Shown here: positions 32,099-40,224 of the stretch, piece after piece
Layout of the letters: every line of letters starts with the position of its first letter
Numbering within the stretch: the stretch's first letter is position 1
NCBI RefSeq assembly: GCF_002237445.1
Contig: NZ_CP022527.1
Location: 496,001 to 560,000, forward strand
Length of the DNA stretch: 64,000 nucleotides
Source: Neisseria sp. KEM232
Lineage (GTDB): Bacteria; Pseudomonadota; Gammaproteobacteria; Burkholderiales; Neisseriaceae
Reading direction: 5' to 3'
Position numbers and translations under genes: made by a program
The notes under the pieces: generated by a model
What the model was told of the DNA's origin: nothing
Database searches by the model: none
Seen by the model: only the letters and a program-made list of their open reading frames with translations

Positions 32099-32124
32099 CA
32101 AATGCGCCGACGTCGTCGCATTTG
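32099..32124. promoter_or_regulatory. 26-bp palindrome, copy 3 (one mismatch)
   Basis: CAAATGCGCCGAC followed by GTCGTCGCATTTG; one mismatched pair (32107 with 32116). It lies between the protease/scaffold and capsid genes, before AAAAAAGGA. Confidence 0.8.
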
Positions 32125-32143
32125 ACCTAAAAAAGGATAAAAC

Positions 32144-33082
32144 ATGAGTGCATCTCATTTGCGCGGTCTGCGCGGCCAGCTTGATCCGGTTTTGACCAAT
32201 CTCGCACTGGGCTACAAGCAGGCGGATTTCATTGCCGAGAAAATCTTTCCGGTGGTGTTTACTGAAAAAGAAGGCGTGCGTGTGCCGGTGTTCGGCAAGG
32301 GTTCGTTTGTCGAGTATCAGACCGAACGTGCGGTCGGTGCGGCATCGAATGTGATTACGCTGGACTCGCCAAGCTTTATGCCGGTCGTGTTGGAAGAGCA
32401 TGATTTGGCCGCCGGTGTGGATTACCGCGAACAAGCGGAATCCATGTACGACGAGCGCGCCAAAGCAACACGCCGCGCGGTCAAGGGCGTGCAGCTGCGT
32501 CAGGAAATCGAAACTGCCGCCCTCCTGCAAAACTCAGCGGCGTATCAGTCCGGTTTCAGCAAAGATTTGGCCTCCACCCAAAAATGGAGCGATAAAAACT
32601 CTGATCCGTTGGCAGACATCGAAACCGCCCGCGAAACGGTTCGCGCAGGCTGCGGTGTACGCCCGTCGGTACTGGTGGTCGGCGCAAGCGTGCTGTCGGC
32701 ACTGAAACGCCACGAGAAACTTATCGGCGCGCTGGGTGCGAATGAGCGCAAGTCCCTGCTCACGGTCGAGCAGCTGAAAAACCTGCTGGAGTTGGACGAC
32801 ATCATCGTCGGAGAAGCGGCATCTACGCCTGCCGCCAATAAGGCCACCCAAGATATTTGGGGCAAATTCGCCAGCCTGATTGTGCGCCCGACTGCGGCTT
32901 CCGGCGGCAATGACGAGGGTGAGCCGAGCTTCGGTTATACCTTCCGCCGTCGCGGTATGCCGGTAGTCGACCGCTATGAAGAAGTCGGCGGCAAGGTGGA
33001 ATACGCGCGCTATACCGACATCCGCAAAGCGGCGGTGGTCGGCGGTGCATGTGGTTTCTTGTTTGAAAACGCGGTTACTTGA
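32144..33082 (+). CDS. Major capsid protein
   Basis: A 312-residue protein directly after the scaffold, in the major head protein position. Features include a long N-terminal arm (LGYKQADFIAEKIFPVVFTE), EEHDLAAGVDYREQAESMYD, and a C-terminal domain with FGYTFRRRGMPVVDRYEE. It resembles phage capsid proteins found in several transposable phages more than Mu gpT itself. It forms the HK97-fold shell, by inference from position. AAAAAGGA precedes ATG 32144. Confidence 0.82.
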   Translation: MSASHLRGLRGQLDPVLTNLALGYKQADFIAEKIFPVVFTEKEGVRVPVFGKGSFVEYQTERAVGAASNVITLDSPSFMPVVLEEHDLAAGVDYREQAESMYDERAKATRRAVKGVQLRQEIETAALLQNSAAYQSGFSKDLASTQKWSDKNSDPLADIETARETVRAGCGVRPSVLVVGASVLSALKRHEKLIGALGANERKSLLTVEQLKNLLELDDIIVGEAASTPAANKATQDIWGKFASLIVRPTAASGGNDEGEPSFGYTFRRRGMPVVDRYEEVGGKVEYARYTDIRKAAVVGGACGFLFENAVT

Positions 33083-33090
33083 TAAGTAAA

Positions 33091-33118
33091 AGGTCGTCTG
33101 AAAGGCTTCAGACGACCT
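33091..33118. terminator. Inverted mucDUS hairpin after the capsid gene
   Basis: AGGTCGTCTGAA (33091-33102) and TTCAGACGACCT (33107-33118) form a 12-bp stem with a four-base loop. This dialect is AGGTCGTCTGAA (AG-mucDUS). No T-run, so it may only lower transcript levels after the capsid gene. Confidence 0.7.
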
Positions 33119-33131
33119 GTGGAGAGAAAAA

Positions 33132-33401
33132 ATGTCTTTATTTTTAAAGCGTGAAGATTTGGTTGCGCGTATTGCCGACACTCGATACCACCGTGTTGAA
33201 GGTACGACTGCTACCGTATGTACTGTGATTTTGCATTCCGGGTTTGTGGTCATCGGCAAGTCTGCCTGTATTACTCCCGACATCTTTGATGAGGCAAAAG
33301 GCCGCGAATTTGCCTATGAGGATGCCCTCAAAAATTTGTTAGACCTCGAAGCGTACCGCGTCAAAGAAAATGCGCATGACGCGCAGGGAAAGGAGTCTTA
33401 A
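33132..33401 (+). CDS. Phage gp49-like protein
   Basis: An 89-residue protein matching the small phage gp49/gp66 family: VARIADTRYHRVEGTTATVC, then HSGFVVIGKSACITPDIFD and a YEDALKNLLDLEAYRV helix. Common among capsid genes or regulatory modules of Mu-like phages; role unknown. It abuts the next gene without a gap. Confidence 0.7.
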   Translation: MSLFLKREDLVARIADTRYHRVEGTTATVCTVILHSGFVVIGKSACITPDIFDEAKGREFAYEDALKNLLDLEAYRVKENAHDAQGKES

Positions 33402-33740
33402 ATGGCACAAACTAAACAAGTGGTCTTGGTAACCACGGTCAAAACATCAGGCAAGGTGGTCAAAAACCGCTTTGTGGATTTTGCAGGCAAACAGGCAGCC
33501 GCCGGCGTGAAAGTGCTGGGTACTGCTACTTTGGATGCGGATGCGGGCGAAATGTTGGCCGTTGATGTATTGGGTATCGCCTTGGTCGAGGCAGGCGGCG
33601 CGATTGCCGTGGGCGATGAAGTGGCAGCCGATGCTCAAGGCGCAGCAGTCAAGGCGGCAGGTAATGCCAAGATTGCCGGTACGGCGCGCTCTGCGGCAGG
33701 TGCAGCGGGCGAAATTATCCAAGTATTTCTGAAAGGCTGA
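33402..33740 (+). CDS. DUF2190-type capsid decoration protein
   Basis: A 112-residue Ala/Gly/Val-rich protein with the beta-rich repeats seen in DUF2190 capsid cement proteins (GIALVEAGGAIAVGDEVAAD and GTARSAAGAAGEIIQVFLKG). It likely binds the outside of the capsid to stabilise it. It starts one base after the preceding stop. Confidence 0.7.
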   Translation: MAQTKQVVLVTTVKTSGKVVKNRFVDFAGKQAAAGVKVLGTATLDADAGEMLAVDVLGIALVEAGGAIAVGDEVAADAQGAAVKAAGNAKIAGTARSAAGAAGEIIQVFLKG

Positions 33741-33742
33741 TC

Positions 33743-34021
33743 ATGGCTAAAGTTTATATCGCAAACACCCCGTTGATTTTAGAAAACGAACAAGGCATCC
33801 AATTTCGCGTCGAAGCCGGCGAAGCGGTCGAATTGACGGCGGAGCAGTACGAATCGGTTGCGGCACACGTTACCCCGACACTGACAACCGGCGAAGAGTT
33901 GGATGCGCAACAGGTCGAGACCCCGACGCCTGCAGCAACACCGCCCGAAGACCCGCCGACAGAAACGCCGCCGGCCGGCGAGGAAGACAATAAGTCGAAA
34001 CGCGGCCAAAAAGGGGAGTAA
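33743..34021 (+). CDS. Small head-region protein with Pro-rich tail
   Basis: A 92-residue protein. The first half is beta-rich (KVYIANTPLILENEQGIQFR, then VELTAEQYESVAAHV), the second half a Thr/Pro/Glu-rich disordered tail ending in KSKRGQKGE. Occupies the Mu gp35 slot between capsid and gp36. No defined function. Confidence 0.6.
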   Translation: MAKVYIANTPLILENEQGIQFRVEAGEAVELTAEQYESVAAHVTPTLTTGEELDAQQVETPTPAATPPEDPPTETPPAGEEDNKSKRGQKGE

Positions 34022-34024
34022 TCC

Positions 34025-34450
34025 ATGTATATCGGTGCGGATGATTTGACGGCCGCGATGGGCAAAACGGAGTTGGTGCAACTGACCAACGACAATGCGC
34101 GCGGGACGGAACCCGACGCTCAGGTCATTGAGTCGGCAGTGCGTTATGCCTGTGATTTGGTGGACGGATACCTGCGGGGCAGATATGTGCTGCCTTTGGC
34201 GGACACGCCGACGGTGTTACAGCCTTTATGCATCAACATCGCCCGCCATTTTTTACACAGCCGCCGAATCAACCGCGCCGACTTTCCGAAACCGCTGGAA
34301 ACCGCCTACAACGCGACCATTAAGACGCTGGAAGCCATCCGCGACGGCAAAATCCACATCGGCATCGCCACATTGGACAAGCAGTCGCAACCCGAGCCGG
34401 GCGCATATCACGTCCGAGTGCGCGACAAAATGGATTTGGGAGGCTACTGA
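34025..34450 (+). CDS. Head-tail connector-like protein (Mu gp36, DUF1320)
   Basis: A 141-residue protein of the DUF1320 family: MYIGADDLTAAMGKTELVQL, then ACDLVDGYLRGRYVLPL and LCINIARHFLHSRR. The fold resembles gp6-type adaptor proteins that extend the portal. Its stop overlaps the gp37 start. Role inferred from Mu. Confidence 0.82.
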   Translation: MYIGADDLTAAMGKTELVQLTNDNARGTEPDAQVIESAVRYACDLVDGYLRGRYVLPLADTPTVLQPLCINIARHFLHSRRINRADFPKPLETAYNATIKTLEAIRDGKIHIGIATLDKQSQPEPGAYHVRVRDKMDLGGY

Positions 34451-34947
34451 TGAGCGCGACGCGTCCGATTATTGATGCGGTAGTAGAGCATTTACAGGCC
34501 GCTATCCCGTGGGTCAGCGTTGAGGCTTTCCCAGAGCGTCCGTCCGAATACCAATTTATCCATCCAGTCGGGGCAATCTTGGTCGGCTACGGCGGCAGTA
34601 AATTTGGCGATATTGAGCAACTCGGCCGTATTGCGCAGCAACGTGATGTCAGGCTGATGCTGACCATCTTTGGCAGCAGCCTTAATGCGGATGACGGCAC
34701 GCTGGCGATTTTAGATGAGACACGTCTTGCTATGGTTGGTTTTGCGCCGCCGAACTGCCAGCCCTGCCACCTTATCAGCGAGGAGTTTTTGGCCGAGGAT
34801 GCGGGTGCATGGCAGTATCAGCTGGTCTTGCAGGCTGAGACTCAACAGGTCGAAGTCTGCCGTGAAGAAAAACGCCCGCTCTTCACTGCTGCCCACTACC
34901 GCCGACCCGACCAAGACCTCAACCCCGATTTAAAACCTAAAAAATAG
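34450..34947 (+). CDS. Mu gp37-like protein (DUF1834)
   Basis: A 165-residue protein matching gp37 of Mu: a start MSATRPIIDAVVEHLQAAIP followed by WVSVEAFPERPSEY and a VRLMLTIFGSSLN strand. It sits between the connector and tail sheath genes; probably a tail completion or terminator protein. Its ATG overlaps the upstream TGA. Confidence 0.78.
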   Translation: MSATRPIIDAVVEHLQAAIPWVSVEAFPERPSEYQFIHPVGAILVGYGGSKFGDIEQLGRIAQQRDVRLMLTIFGSSLNADDGTLAILDETRLAMVGFAPPNCQPCHLISEEFLAEDAGAWQYQLVLQAETQQVEVCREEKRPLFTAAHYRRPDQDLNPDLKPKK

Positions 34948-34958
34948 GAGTATCCATC

Positions 34959-36353
34959 ATGGCAGCAGCCTACCATCACGGCACGGAGACCATCCGCATC
35001 GACGGCGGTTCCAACCCCGTCTATACCGTTGACGGCGCAATTACCGCCATCGTCGGCACTGCGCCGGTCTGCGCGGTCAATGAGCTGACGGTATGTCAAA
35101 CTAAAAAAGACTTTGGCCAATTCGGCGGCGAGCTGACCGCTCAAGGCTTTACCCTGCCGGATGCCGCACACATTTGGACGCGCTACGGCAGCGGTGTTGC
35201 CTATGTCGTCAATGTTTGCGACCCCGCCAAACATAAGACAACCGTCAGCAATGAAGTATTGACGGTTGATCCTGACACCTTGACGGCCAAAACCGCCAAG
35301 CCCGCTTTGCAAAGCGGCTACACGCTGACGGACGGCAGTAATGCGCTGACCGAAAATACGCACTACACCATCAATACGCTGACCGGTGAGATTACCTACA
35401 AAACCAAGCCAACCGCCCCAAAAATCAGCTACACCTATACCGACCCGACGAAAGTGACCGAAGCCGACATCATCGGCGCGTATGTGGCGGCAACCGGCAA
35501 ACGCACGGGGCTGGAACTATTGACCGAAGGCTTCACCCGCCGAGGCGCAGACGCGAAAATCATCGTCGTGCCGGAATACGACAAAACCGCCACCGTCCGA
35601 GGGGCGATGGAAGTCGTTGCCGGAAAGCTCAAAGCCATTGCCTATGCGGCCGCGCCGAAAGGCACGACATTGAGCAAGGCTTTGGAAGGACGCGGGCCGT
35701 TGGGCAGCATCAATTTCCAAACCTCGTCCGACCGTGTACAGCTCTTCTTCCCTTATGTGGCCGGTTTATTGGGTCTGGAAAGCCTCGCCACCCACGCCGC
35801 CGGCCTGCGCATGAAAACCGATGTAGAACAGGGCTACTGGTTCAGCATCTCCAACCGACCGCTCTTGGGTGTAACGGGGGTGGAAATCGGTCTGACCGCC
35901 CGTGCGGACGACCCGCAGTCCGAAACCAACCGTCTGAATGAAAAAGGCATTACGACTGTATTCAACAGCTATGGTACGGGCTATCGTATGTGGGGCAACC
36001 GCCTCGCCTGCTTCCCAACGACTTCGCATATCAAAAATTTCGAAGTGGCACAACGCACCGGCGACATCATCGACGAATCCATCCGCCGCGCAGAGCTGCA
36101 ATATGTCGACCGTCCGATTGATGATGCGTTAATCGACAGTTTGATTGAGACGGTACGCACCTATTTGGGCACGCTGCCTTCCATCGTAGGTTTCTCGGTC
36201 GGTTTGGACTATGACTACGACCTGCCCGATGCGTTCAGCAAAGGTCAAGTGCCGATTGTTTACGACTACACGCCGAAGCTGCCGGCTGAGCGTCTGACCA
36301 ATACCAGCGTGATGACCCGCAAGTATCTGGCCAATTTGGTATCGGCTAACTAA
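34959..36353 (+). CDS. Contractile tail sheath protein (P2 FI-like)
   Basis: A 464-residue sheath protein. The N-terminus AAYHHGTETIRIDGG followed by AITAIVGTAP is close to P2 FI, where YHHG and a VGT-type motif occur. An inserted beta domain (TLTGEITYKTKPTAPKISYT) is seen near residue 145. The C-terminal half carries the strand-swapping region (AERLTNTSVMTRKYLANLV). It polymerises around the tail tube and contracts on infection. An uptake sequence directly follows the stop. Confidence 0.92.
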   Translation: MAAAYHHGTETIRIDGGSNPVYTVDGAITAIVGTAPVCAVNELTVCQTKKDFGQFGGELTAQGFTLPDAAHIWTRYGSGVAYVVNVCDPAKHKTTVSNEVLTVDPDTLTAKTAKPALQSGYTLTDGSNALTENTHYTINTLTGEITYKTKPTAPKISYTYTDPTKVTEADIIGAYVAATGKRTGLELLTEGFTRRGADAKIIVVPEYDKTATVRGAMEVVAGKLKAIAYAAAPKGTTLSKALEGRGPLGSINFQTSSDRVQLFFPYVAGLLGLESLATHAAGLRMKTDVEQGYWFSISNRPLLGVTGVEIGLTARADDPQSETNRLNEKGITTVFNSYGTGYRMWGNRLACFPTTSHIKNFEVAQRTGDIIDESIRRAELQYVDRPIDDALIDSLIETVRTYLGTLPSIVGFSVGLDYDYDLPDAFSKGQVPIVYDYTPKLPAERLTNTSVMTRKYLANLVSAN

Positions 36354-36375
36354 GGCCGTCTGAAAAGGAAAAAAT

Positions 36376-36891
36376 ATGTCTGCAATCAATGCAATCTACA
36401 ATGCCAACGTCTATATCGACGGTAACAGCCTGTTGGGTAACGCTTCGGAATTCAAACTGCCTGAGTTTGAGTTCGGGCAGGACGAATACACCGGCTTAGG
36501 ATTGGTCGGCACCATCAAACTGCCCAACGGTGTGGAAGCCCTTGAAGGTGAAGTCACTTGGAACAGCTTTTATCCCGAGGTGGCGAAAAAGGCATCCAAC
36601 CCATTCAAGGCCGTGCAACTGATGGTACGCGGTAACCTGCAAACCTTTAATGCAGCAGGTTTGGCGGAAGAAGTTCCTATTGTTACCACGGTAACAGCAA
36701 TGTTTTCAAAAAACGCCTTGGGCGGTTATAAGCCGAAGGAAAAGGCGGAATTCAGCTCAACCTACCAGGCAACAGAAGTCCGCCAAGTCGTCGGCGGTCG
36801 TGAAGTGCTGTACTACAACGCGTTCAAAAACATCTACCGCGTAGACGGTCAGGACGTTTTGAGCCAAATGCGTAAAAACATTGGTGCTTAA
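36376..36891 (+). CDS. Major tail tube protein (P2 FII-like)
   Basis: A 171-residue protein. NANVYIDGNSLLGNASEFKL at the start and VDGQDVLSQMRKNIGA at the end match P2 FII, whose C-terminus has RRNIGL. It forms the inner tube under the sheath. It starts 22 bases after the sheath stop. Late promoter element B follows immediately. Confidence 0.92.
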   Translation: MSAINAIYNANVYIDGNSLLGNASEFKLPEFEFGQDEYTGLGLVGTIKLPNGVEALEGEVTWNSFYPEVAKKASNPFKAVQLMVRGNLQTFNAAGLAEEVPIVTTVTAMFSKNALGGYKPKEKAEFSSTYQATEVRQVVGGREVLYYNAFKNIYRVDGQDVLSQMRKNIGA

Positions 36892-36900
36892 TCTTTAAAT

Positions 36901-36969
36901 CGGATTAAAAGCCGTTTCAGACGACCTTTGACACAATCACCGTATCTTTACCGATACGGTGATTTTTTA
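36901..36969 (+). promoter_or_regulatory. Late promoter element B and leader hairpin (tail chaperone genes)
   Basis: CGG-ATTAAAAG-CCG, then TTTCAGACGACCT (uptake sequence), four bases, CACAAT (36932-36937), and a stem ATCACCGTATC/GATACGGTGAT (36936-36963) followed by a T-run. Unlike copies A and C, a Shine-Dalgarno sequence (TTGGAG) lies between the hairpin and the next start at 36997. Confidence 0.7.
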
Positions 36970-36996
36970 TTTTTATAAACGTTTTGGAGATGGAAA

Positions 36997-37290
36997 ATGA
37001 ATGAAGCCAAGCAGTTGCAAGAAGATTTGGGTGTAAATACCGTTGTGAAACTGAAATATCCGGTCAGACTGGCGACGGGTCAGATGTTGGATCAGGTAAC
37101 CGTCCGCCGTCTGTGTGTGGGTGATTTGCGCGCCGTCTCGCATCTGACGAATGAGGCAGAGCAGGAGCTGGCCCTGTTTGCCCGCATGACAGGCATGATT
37201 CCCGAAGACTTGGATTGCTTGGATTTGGTGGACTGGAAACAGTTGCAGGAAACGTTTCGCCGATTCACGGAATCCGACCAAAACAAATAG
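36997..37290 (+). CDS. Tail assembly chaperone, short form (P2 gpE-like)
   Basis: A 97-residue protein with VVKLKYPVRLATGQMLDQVT, VTVRRLCVGDL and a C-terminal helix, the layout of gpE/phage TAC proteins that coat the tape measure during tail assembly. TTGGAG precedes ATG 36997. A second frame continues the chaperone beyond its stop (next entry). Confidence 0.8.
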   Translation: MNEAKQLQEDLGVNTVVKLKYPVRLATGQMLDQVTVRRLCVGDLRAVSHLTNEAEQELALFARMTGMIPEDLDCLDLVDWKQLQETFRRFTESDQNK

Positions 37291-37468
37291 TCCACCTCTT
37301 TCAAAGTCTGAAGCGCAGCGGCAGTTGCTGTCTGCCGCTGCTGATTTGGCATGGTGGTTCGGTTGGAGCGTGTATGAGGTTTATACGCTGCCACTGGATG
37401 AATTTGAAGACTGGCAGAAAGAAGCAACCCGCCAAATGAAGGCGGGTTATCGAAGAGGCGGGATTTAG
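37199..37468 (+). CDS. Frameshifted extension of the tail chaperone (P2 gpE'-like)
   Basis: This frame is open from 37199 to TAG 37466-37468 with no usable start codon. After the short form's stop it codes a classic P2 GpE motif, ADLAWWFGWSVYEVYTLPLDE followed by EDWQKEATRQMKAG. It should therefore be made by frameshifting somewhere in 37199-37290. The frame relation is -2 or +1, not -1. The run CCAAAACAAATAG just before the stop is the likely slip region, but I cannot fix the exact site. Confidence 0.75.
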   Translation, partial: FPKTWIAWIWWTGNSCRKRFADSRNPTKTNSPPLSKSEAQRQLLSAAADLAWWFGWSVYEVYTLPLDEFEDWQKEATRQMKAGYRRGGI

Positions 37469-37776
37469 AATTTCAGAGCCGTGCCGTTCGCGGTGCGGCT
37501 TTTGATTTTGTCTTTAATAAATATTGTTGCAGCCGATAAACCGCCAACCAGCACTCCGACAATAAATGTAGGAATGAATCCGACAAGCAACCAAGCTATT
37601 GCCCCTAAAAAACATGCCAGCAGCAGAACGGGCAACATGACGGCAAGGTCGGCAGGCGTATTAGTTATAACAGCCCAAGCAATGCCCAGCATATAAACGG
37701 CAAACAGACCTTTTGCCGCCAGGTCGCTGACGCGGTCAAACACAGTTTCATATTTGCTGTTGATATACATGGCCAT
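37465..37776 (-). CDS. Small multi-span membrane protein on the opposite strand, cargo
   Basis: A 103-residue protein with three or so membrane helices (GLFAVYMLGIAWAVIT, LAVMLPVLLLACFLGAIAWLLVG and FIVGVLVGGLSAATIFI). It is the only leftward gene inside the rightward late region, in the gap between tail chaperone and tape measure, and its stop overlaps the chaperone stop. Such single reversed genes in tail modules are often cargo expressed from the prophage. A superinfection-exclusion role is possible but unsupported by motif. Start ATG 37776 or 37770. Confidence 0.6.
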   Translation of the reverse strand: MAMYINSKYETVFDRVSDLAAKGLFAVYMLGIAWAVITNTPADLAVMLPVLLLACFLGAIAWLLVGFIPTFIVGVLVGGLSAATIFIKDKIKSRTANGTALKF

Positions 37777-37818
37777 CCCTTTCTTTTATTGAACAAATTC
37801 TAAATTGCAGGCAGTCAT

Positions 37819-40224
37819 ATGGCAAGCGGTTTTTCTTTAGGCATTACCATCGGCGCATCGGTCGGCGGTGCAGTTGCCGGTATCAAATCAGTCAAGTCGT
37901 CTTTGGACGTTTTGGATAAAACAGTCAAAGGTCTGGCGGCACGGCAAAGCCTGCTTGGCGAAACGTTGCAAAATCCTCTACGGATGAGCCGCAAACGTGT
38001 TGGCGAACTTAGACGAGAATATGATCAGCTTGGTCAGACTATCGCCAAAATTAACCGCAAACGCAGCCTCGTTGCTGATTTGCAGCAGCAGAAACAGGCT
38101 CATTACGACCGCCGCCGTGCGATCAAAGACGAATTTTGGGGAGCAGCCGGAGCTGTAGCAGGGGTGGCATTCCCGGTGAAACTGGCCGTCGAATTTGAAT
38201 CGGCAATGGCAGATGTCAAAAAGGTCGTTGATTTTGATACGCCCAAGCAGTTTAAGGAAATGGAACAGGACATCTTGCGCCTGACACGCACTATCCCTCT
38301 GGCAGGTGCAGAGCTGGCAAAAATCACTGCATCAGGCGGTCAGCTGGGCGTGGCACGCAAAGACTTGCTTAAATTCACAGAGACCATCGCCAAGATGTCG
38401 GTAGCGTTCGACATGGCTGCCGATCAGGCAGGCGACAGCATGGCAAAACTTGCCAATGTCTATCAGATACCAATCGACCAAATCGGCAAACTGGGCGATG
38501 CAGTCAATCATTTGTCCAACTCAAGCCCTGCCAAGGCGGGCGATATTATCAATACGCTCGGACGAGTGGGTGGCGTTGCCAAACAATTTGGATTGACCGA
38601 AATTCAGACGACCTCTTTATCCAATGCGTTTATCAGCCTCGGCAAAACGCCTGAAATTGCCGGTACGGCAATTAACGGTATGTTGACCAAATTGATGACT
38701 GCGGATAAGCAAGGCGCGAAATTCCAACAAGCCCTGAAAAATATGGGGATGGAATCAAAAGATTTGAAGAAAGCCATCAAGGAAAACGGCGAGCAGGCGT
38801 TGATGGATTTTTTGAAACAGGTCGGAAAACTGCCTAAAGAAAACCAAATGGGCGCACTGGTTGATTTGTTCGGGTTGGAATATGCCGATGATGTCGCGGT
38901 ATTGGTTAGCGGGTTGGAGACCTATAAGAAATCAATCAATGAACTCAAAAAAACCTCAAAAGACGGTAAACCTGCGTTTATCGGCAGTATGGATAAAGAG
39001 TTTGCCGCCAGGTCTGCCACGACAGCAAACAACTGGCAAATCTTTAAAAATAGTTTGACGGAAATCGGTATCACAGCGGGCAGTGTATTGTTGCCCGCGC
39101 TCAATCAGCTGATGACGACCATCCGCCCGATTATAAACAGTTTTGCAGATTGGGCATCAAAAAATCCCGAAGTTGTATCCGCACTCGTGCATCTTGCGGC
39201 AGGGTTTGCGGCGTTGAAGGTCGGTGGGCTAATGTTCCGTTTTGTCGGGAATGAGTTGTCCGGGTTGATGGTGTCGTTCAGGCTTGCAAAAGCCTTGCTT
39301 GGCGTTGACTGGCTTGCCACTGTTATCAGGTTTAAATCAGGCATTGGTGCGCTGGCCCGTATTTTCGGTGTAGTAAAAACGGCGGCAACACTGTTGGGTA
39401 GTGGTCTGATGAGTCTGGGTAGATTTTTATTAATGTCGCCTATTGGCATTGCTTTAGCACTTCTTGGTGTTGCCGCTTATCTGCTTTATAAAAACTGGGA
39501 TGGTGTAGTCGGTGGTGCAAAAGCATTGTGGCAGGATTTAAGTAATTTCATCGGCGGTGTAGTTAATTCCATAGCCTCTTTTTTCGGTACATGTTGGGAA
39601 AGCATCAAAGCATTTTTCAATAGCGGTATAGGCAATATCTCAGCTCAGATTATCAACTGGTCTCCATTAGGGTTGTTTTATCAGTCGTTTGCCTCTGTTA
39701 TGTCTTGGTTCGGCGTACAGTTGCCGTCCAGCTTTACCCAGTTTGGTGCCAATATCATCCAGGGGCTGTGGAACGGTCTCAAATCAAAAATTGAATCGGT
39801 CAAAACTTGGTTTGCACAGCAGGCAGCATCTCTCAAGCAAACTTTTGCCGGTGTGATGGGCATTCATTCTCCCAGCCGCGTTTTCCGCCGTTTCGGTGGA
39901 TGGATGATGGAAGGGCTGCAAATAGGTTTAGACAAAGGCGCGTCACGCCCAATCGCTTCGGTGGCCAATACGGCTGGTCGTCTGAAAAGCGGTTTTGCAG
40001 AGCATATGGGACAAATGGCGGCGCGGGTATCATCTGGCCGCGCTGCATTTGCGGACGCACGCAGCTCCCAGTCAACGGGTGGGATGACCATCAATTACAA
40101 CCCGACCATCAATGCGCCGGGCGGTAATCCTCAGCAGATTGAGGCTGCACTGCAAATCGGTTTGCGTGAATTTGAGGCAATGTTCCGCCGTATGATGGAC
40201 GACAAAGCACGGAGGGCTTATTGA
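37819..40224 (+). CDS. Tail tape measure protein
   Basis: An 801-residue protein, the longest tail gene. The first 120 residues are coiled coil (LRREYDQLGQTIAKINRKRS), then the TP901-type tape measure domain (AVEFESAMADVKKVVDF and SGGQLGVARKDLLKFTETIA). Hydrophobic helices lie in the middle (LMSPIGIALALLGVAAYLLY) and a MGIHSPSRVFRRFGGWMMEG motif near the C-terminus. It sets tail length and may enter the host membrane. An internal uptake sequence of the GGTCGTCTGAA type lies near 39973. Confidence 0.92.
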   Translation: MASGFSLGITIGASVGGAVAGIKSVKSSLDVLDKTVKGLAARQSLLGETLQNPLRMSRKRVGELRREYDQLGQTIAKINRKRSLVADLQQQKQAHYDRRRAIKDEFWGAAGAVAGVAFPVKLAVEFESAMADVKKVVDFDTPKQFKEMEQDILRLTRTIPLAGAELAKITASGGQLGVARKDLLKFTETIAKMSVAFDMAADQAGDSMAKLANVYQIPIDQIGKLGDAVNHLSNSSPAKAGDIINTLGRVGGVAKQFGLTEIQTTSLSNAFISLGKTPEIAGTAINGMLTKLMTADKQGAKFQQALKNMGMESKDLKKAIKENGEQALMDFLKQVGKLPKENQMGALVDLFGLEYADDVAVLVSGLETYKKSINELKKTSKDGKPAFIGSMDKEFAARSATTANNWQIFKNSLTEIGITAGSVLLPALNQLMTTIRPIINSFADWASKNPEVVSALVHLAAGFAALKVGGLMFRFVGNELSGLMVSFRLAKALLGVDWLATVIRFKSGIGALARIFGVVKTAATLLGSGLMSLGRFLLMSPIGIALALLGVAAYLLYKNWDGVVGGAKALWQDLSNFIGGVVNSIASFFGTCWESIKAFFNSGIGNISAQIINWSPLGLFYQSFASVMSWFGVQLPSSFTQFGANIIQGLWNGLKSKIESVKTWFAQQAASLKQTFAGVMGIHSPSRVFRRFGGWMMEGLQIGLDKGASRPIASVANTAGRLKSGFAEHMGQMAARVSSGRAAFADARSSQSTGGMTINYNPTINAPGGNPQQIEAALQIGLREFEAMFRRMMDDKARRAY

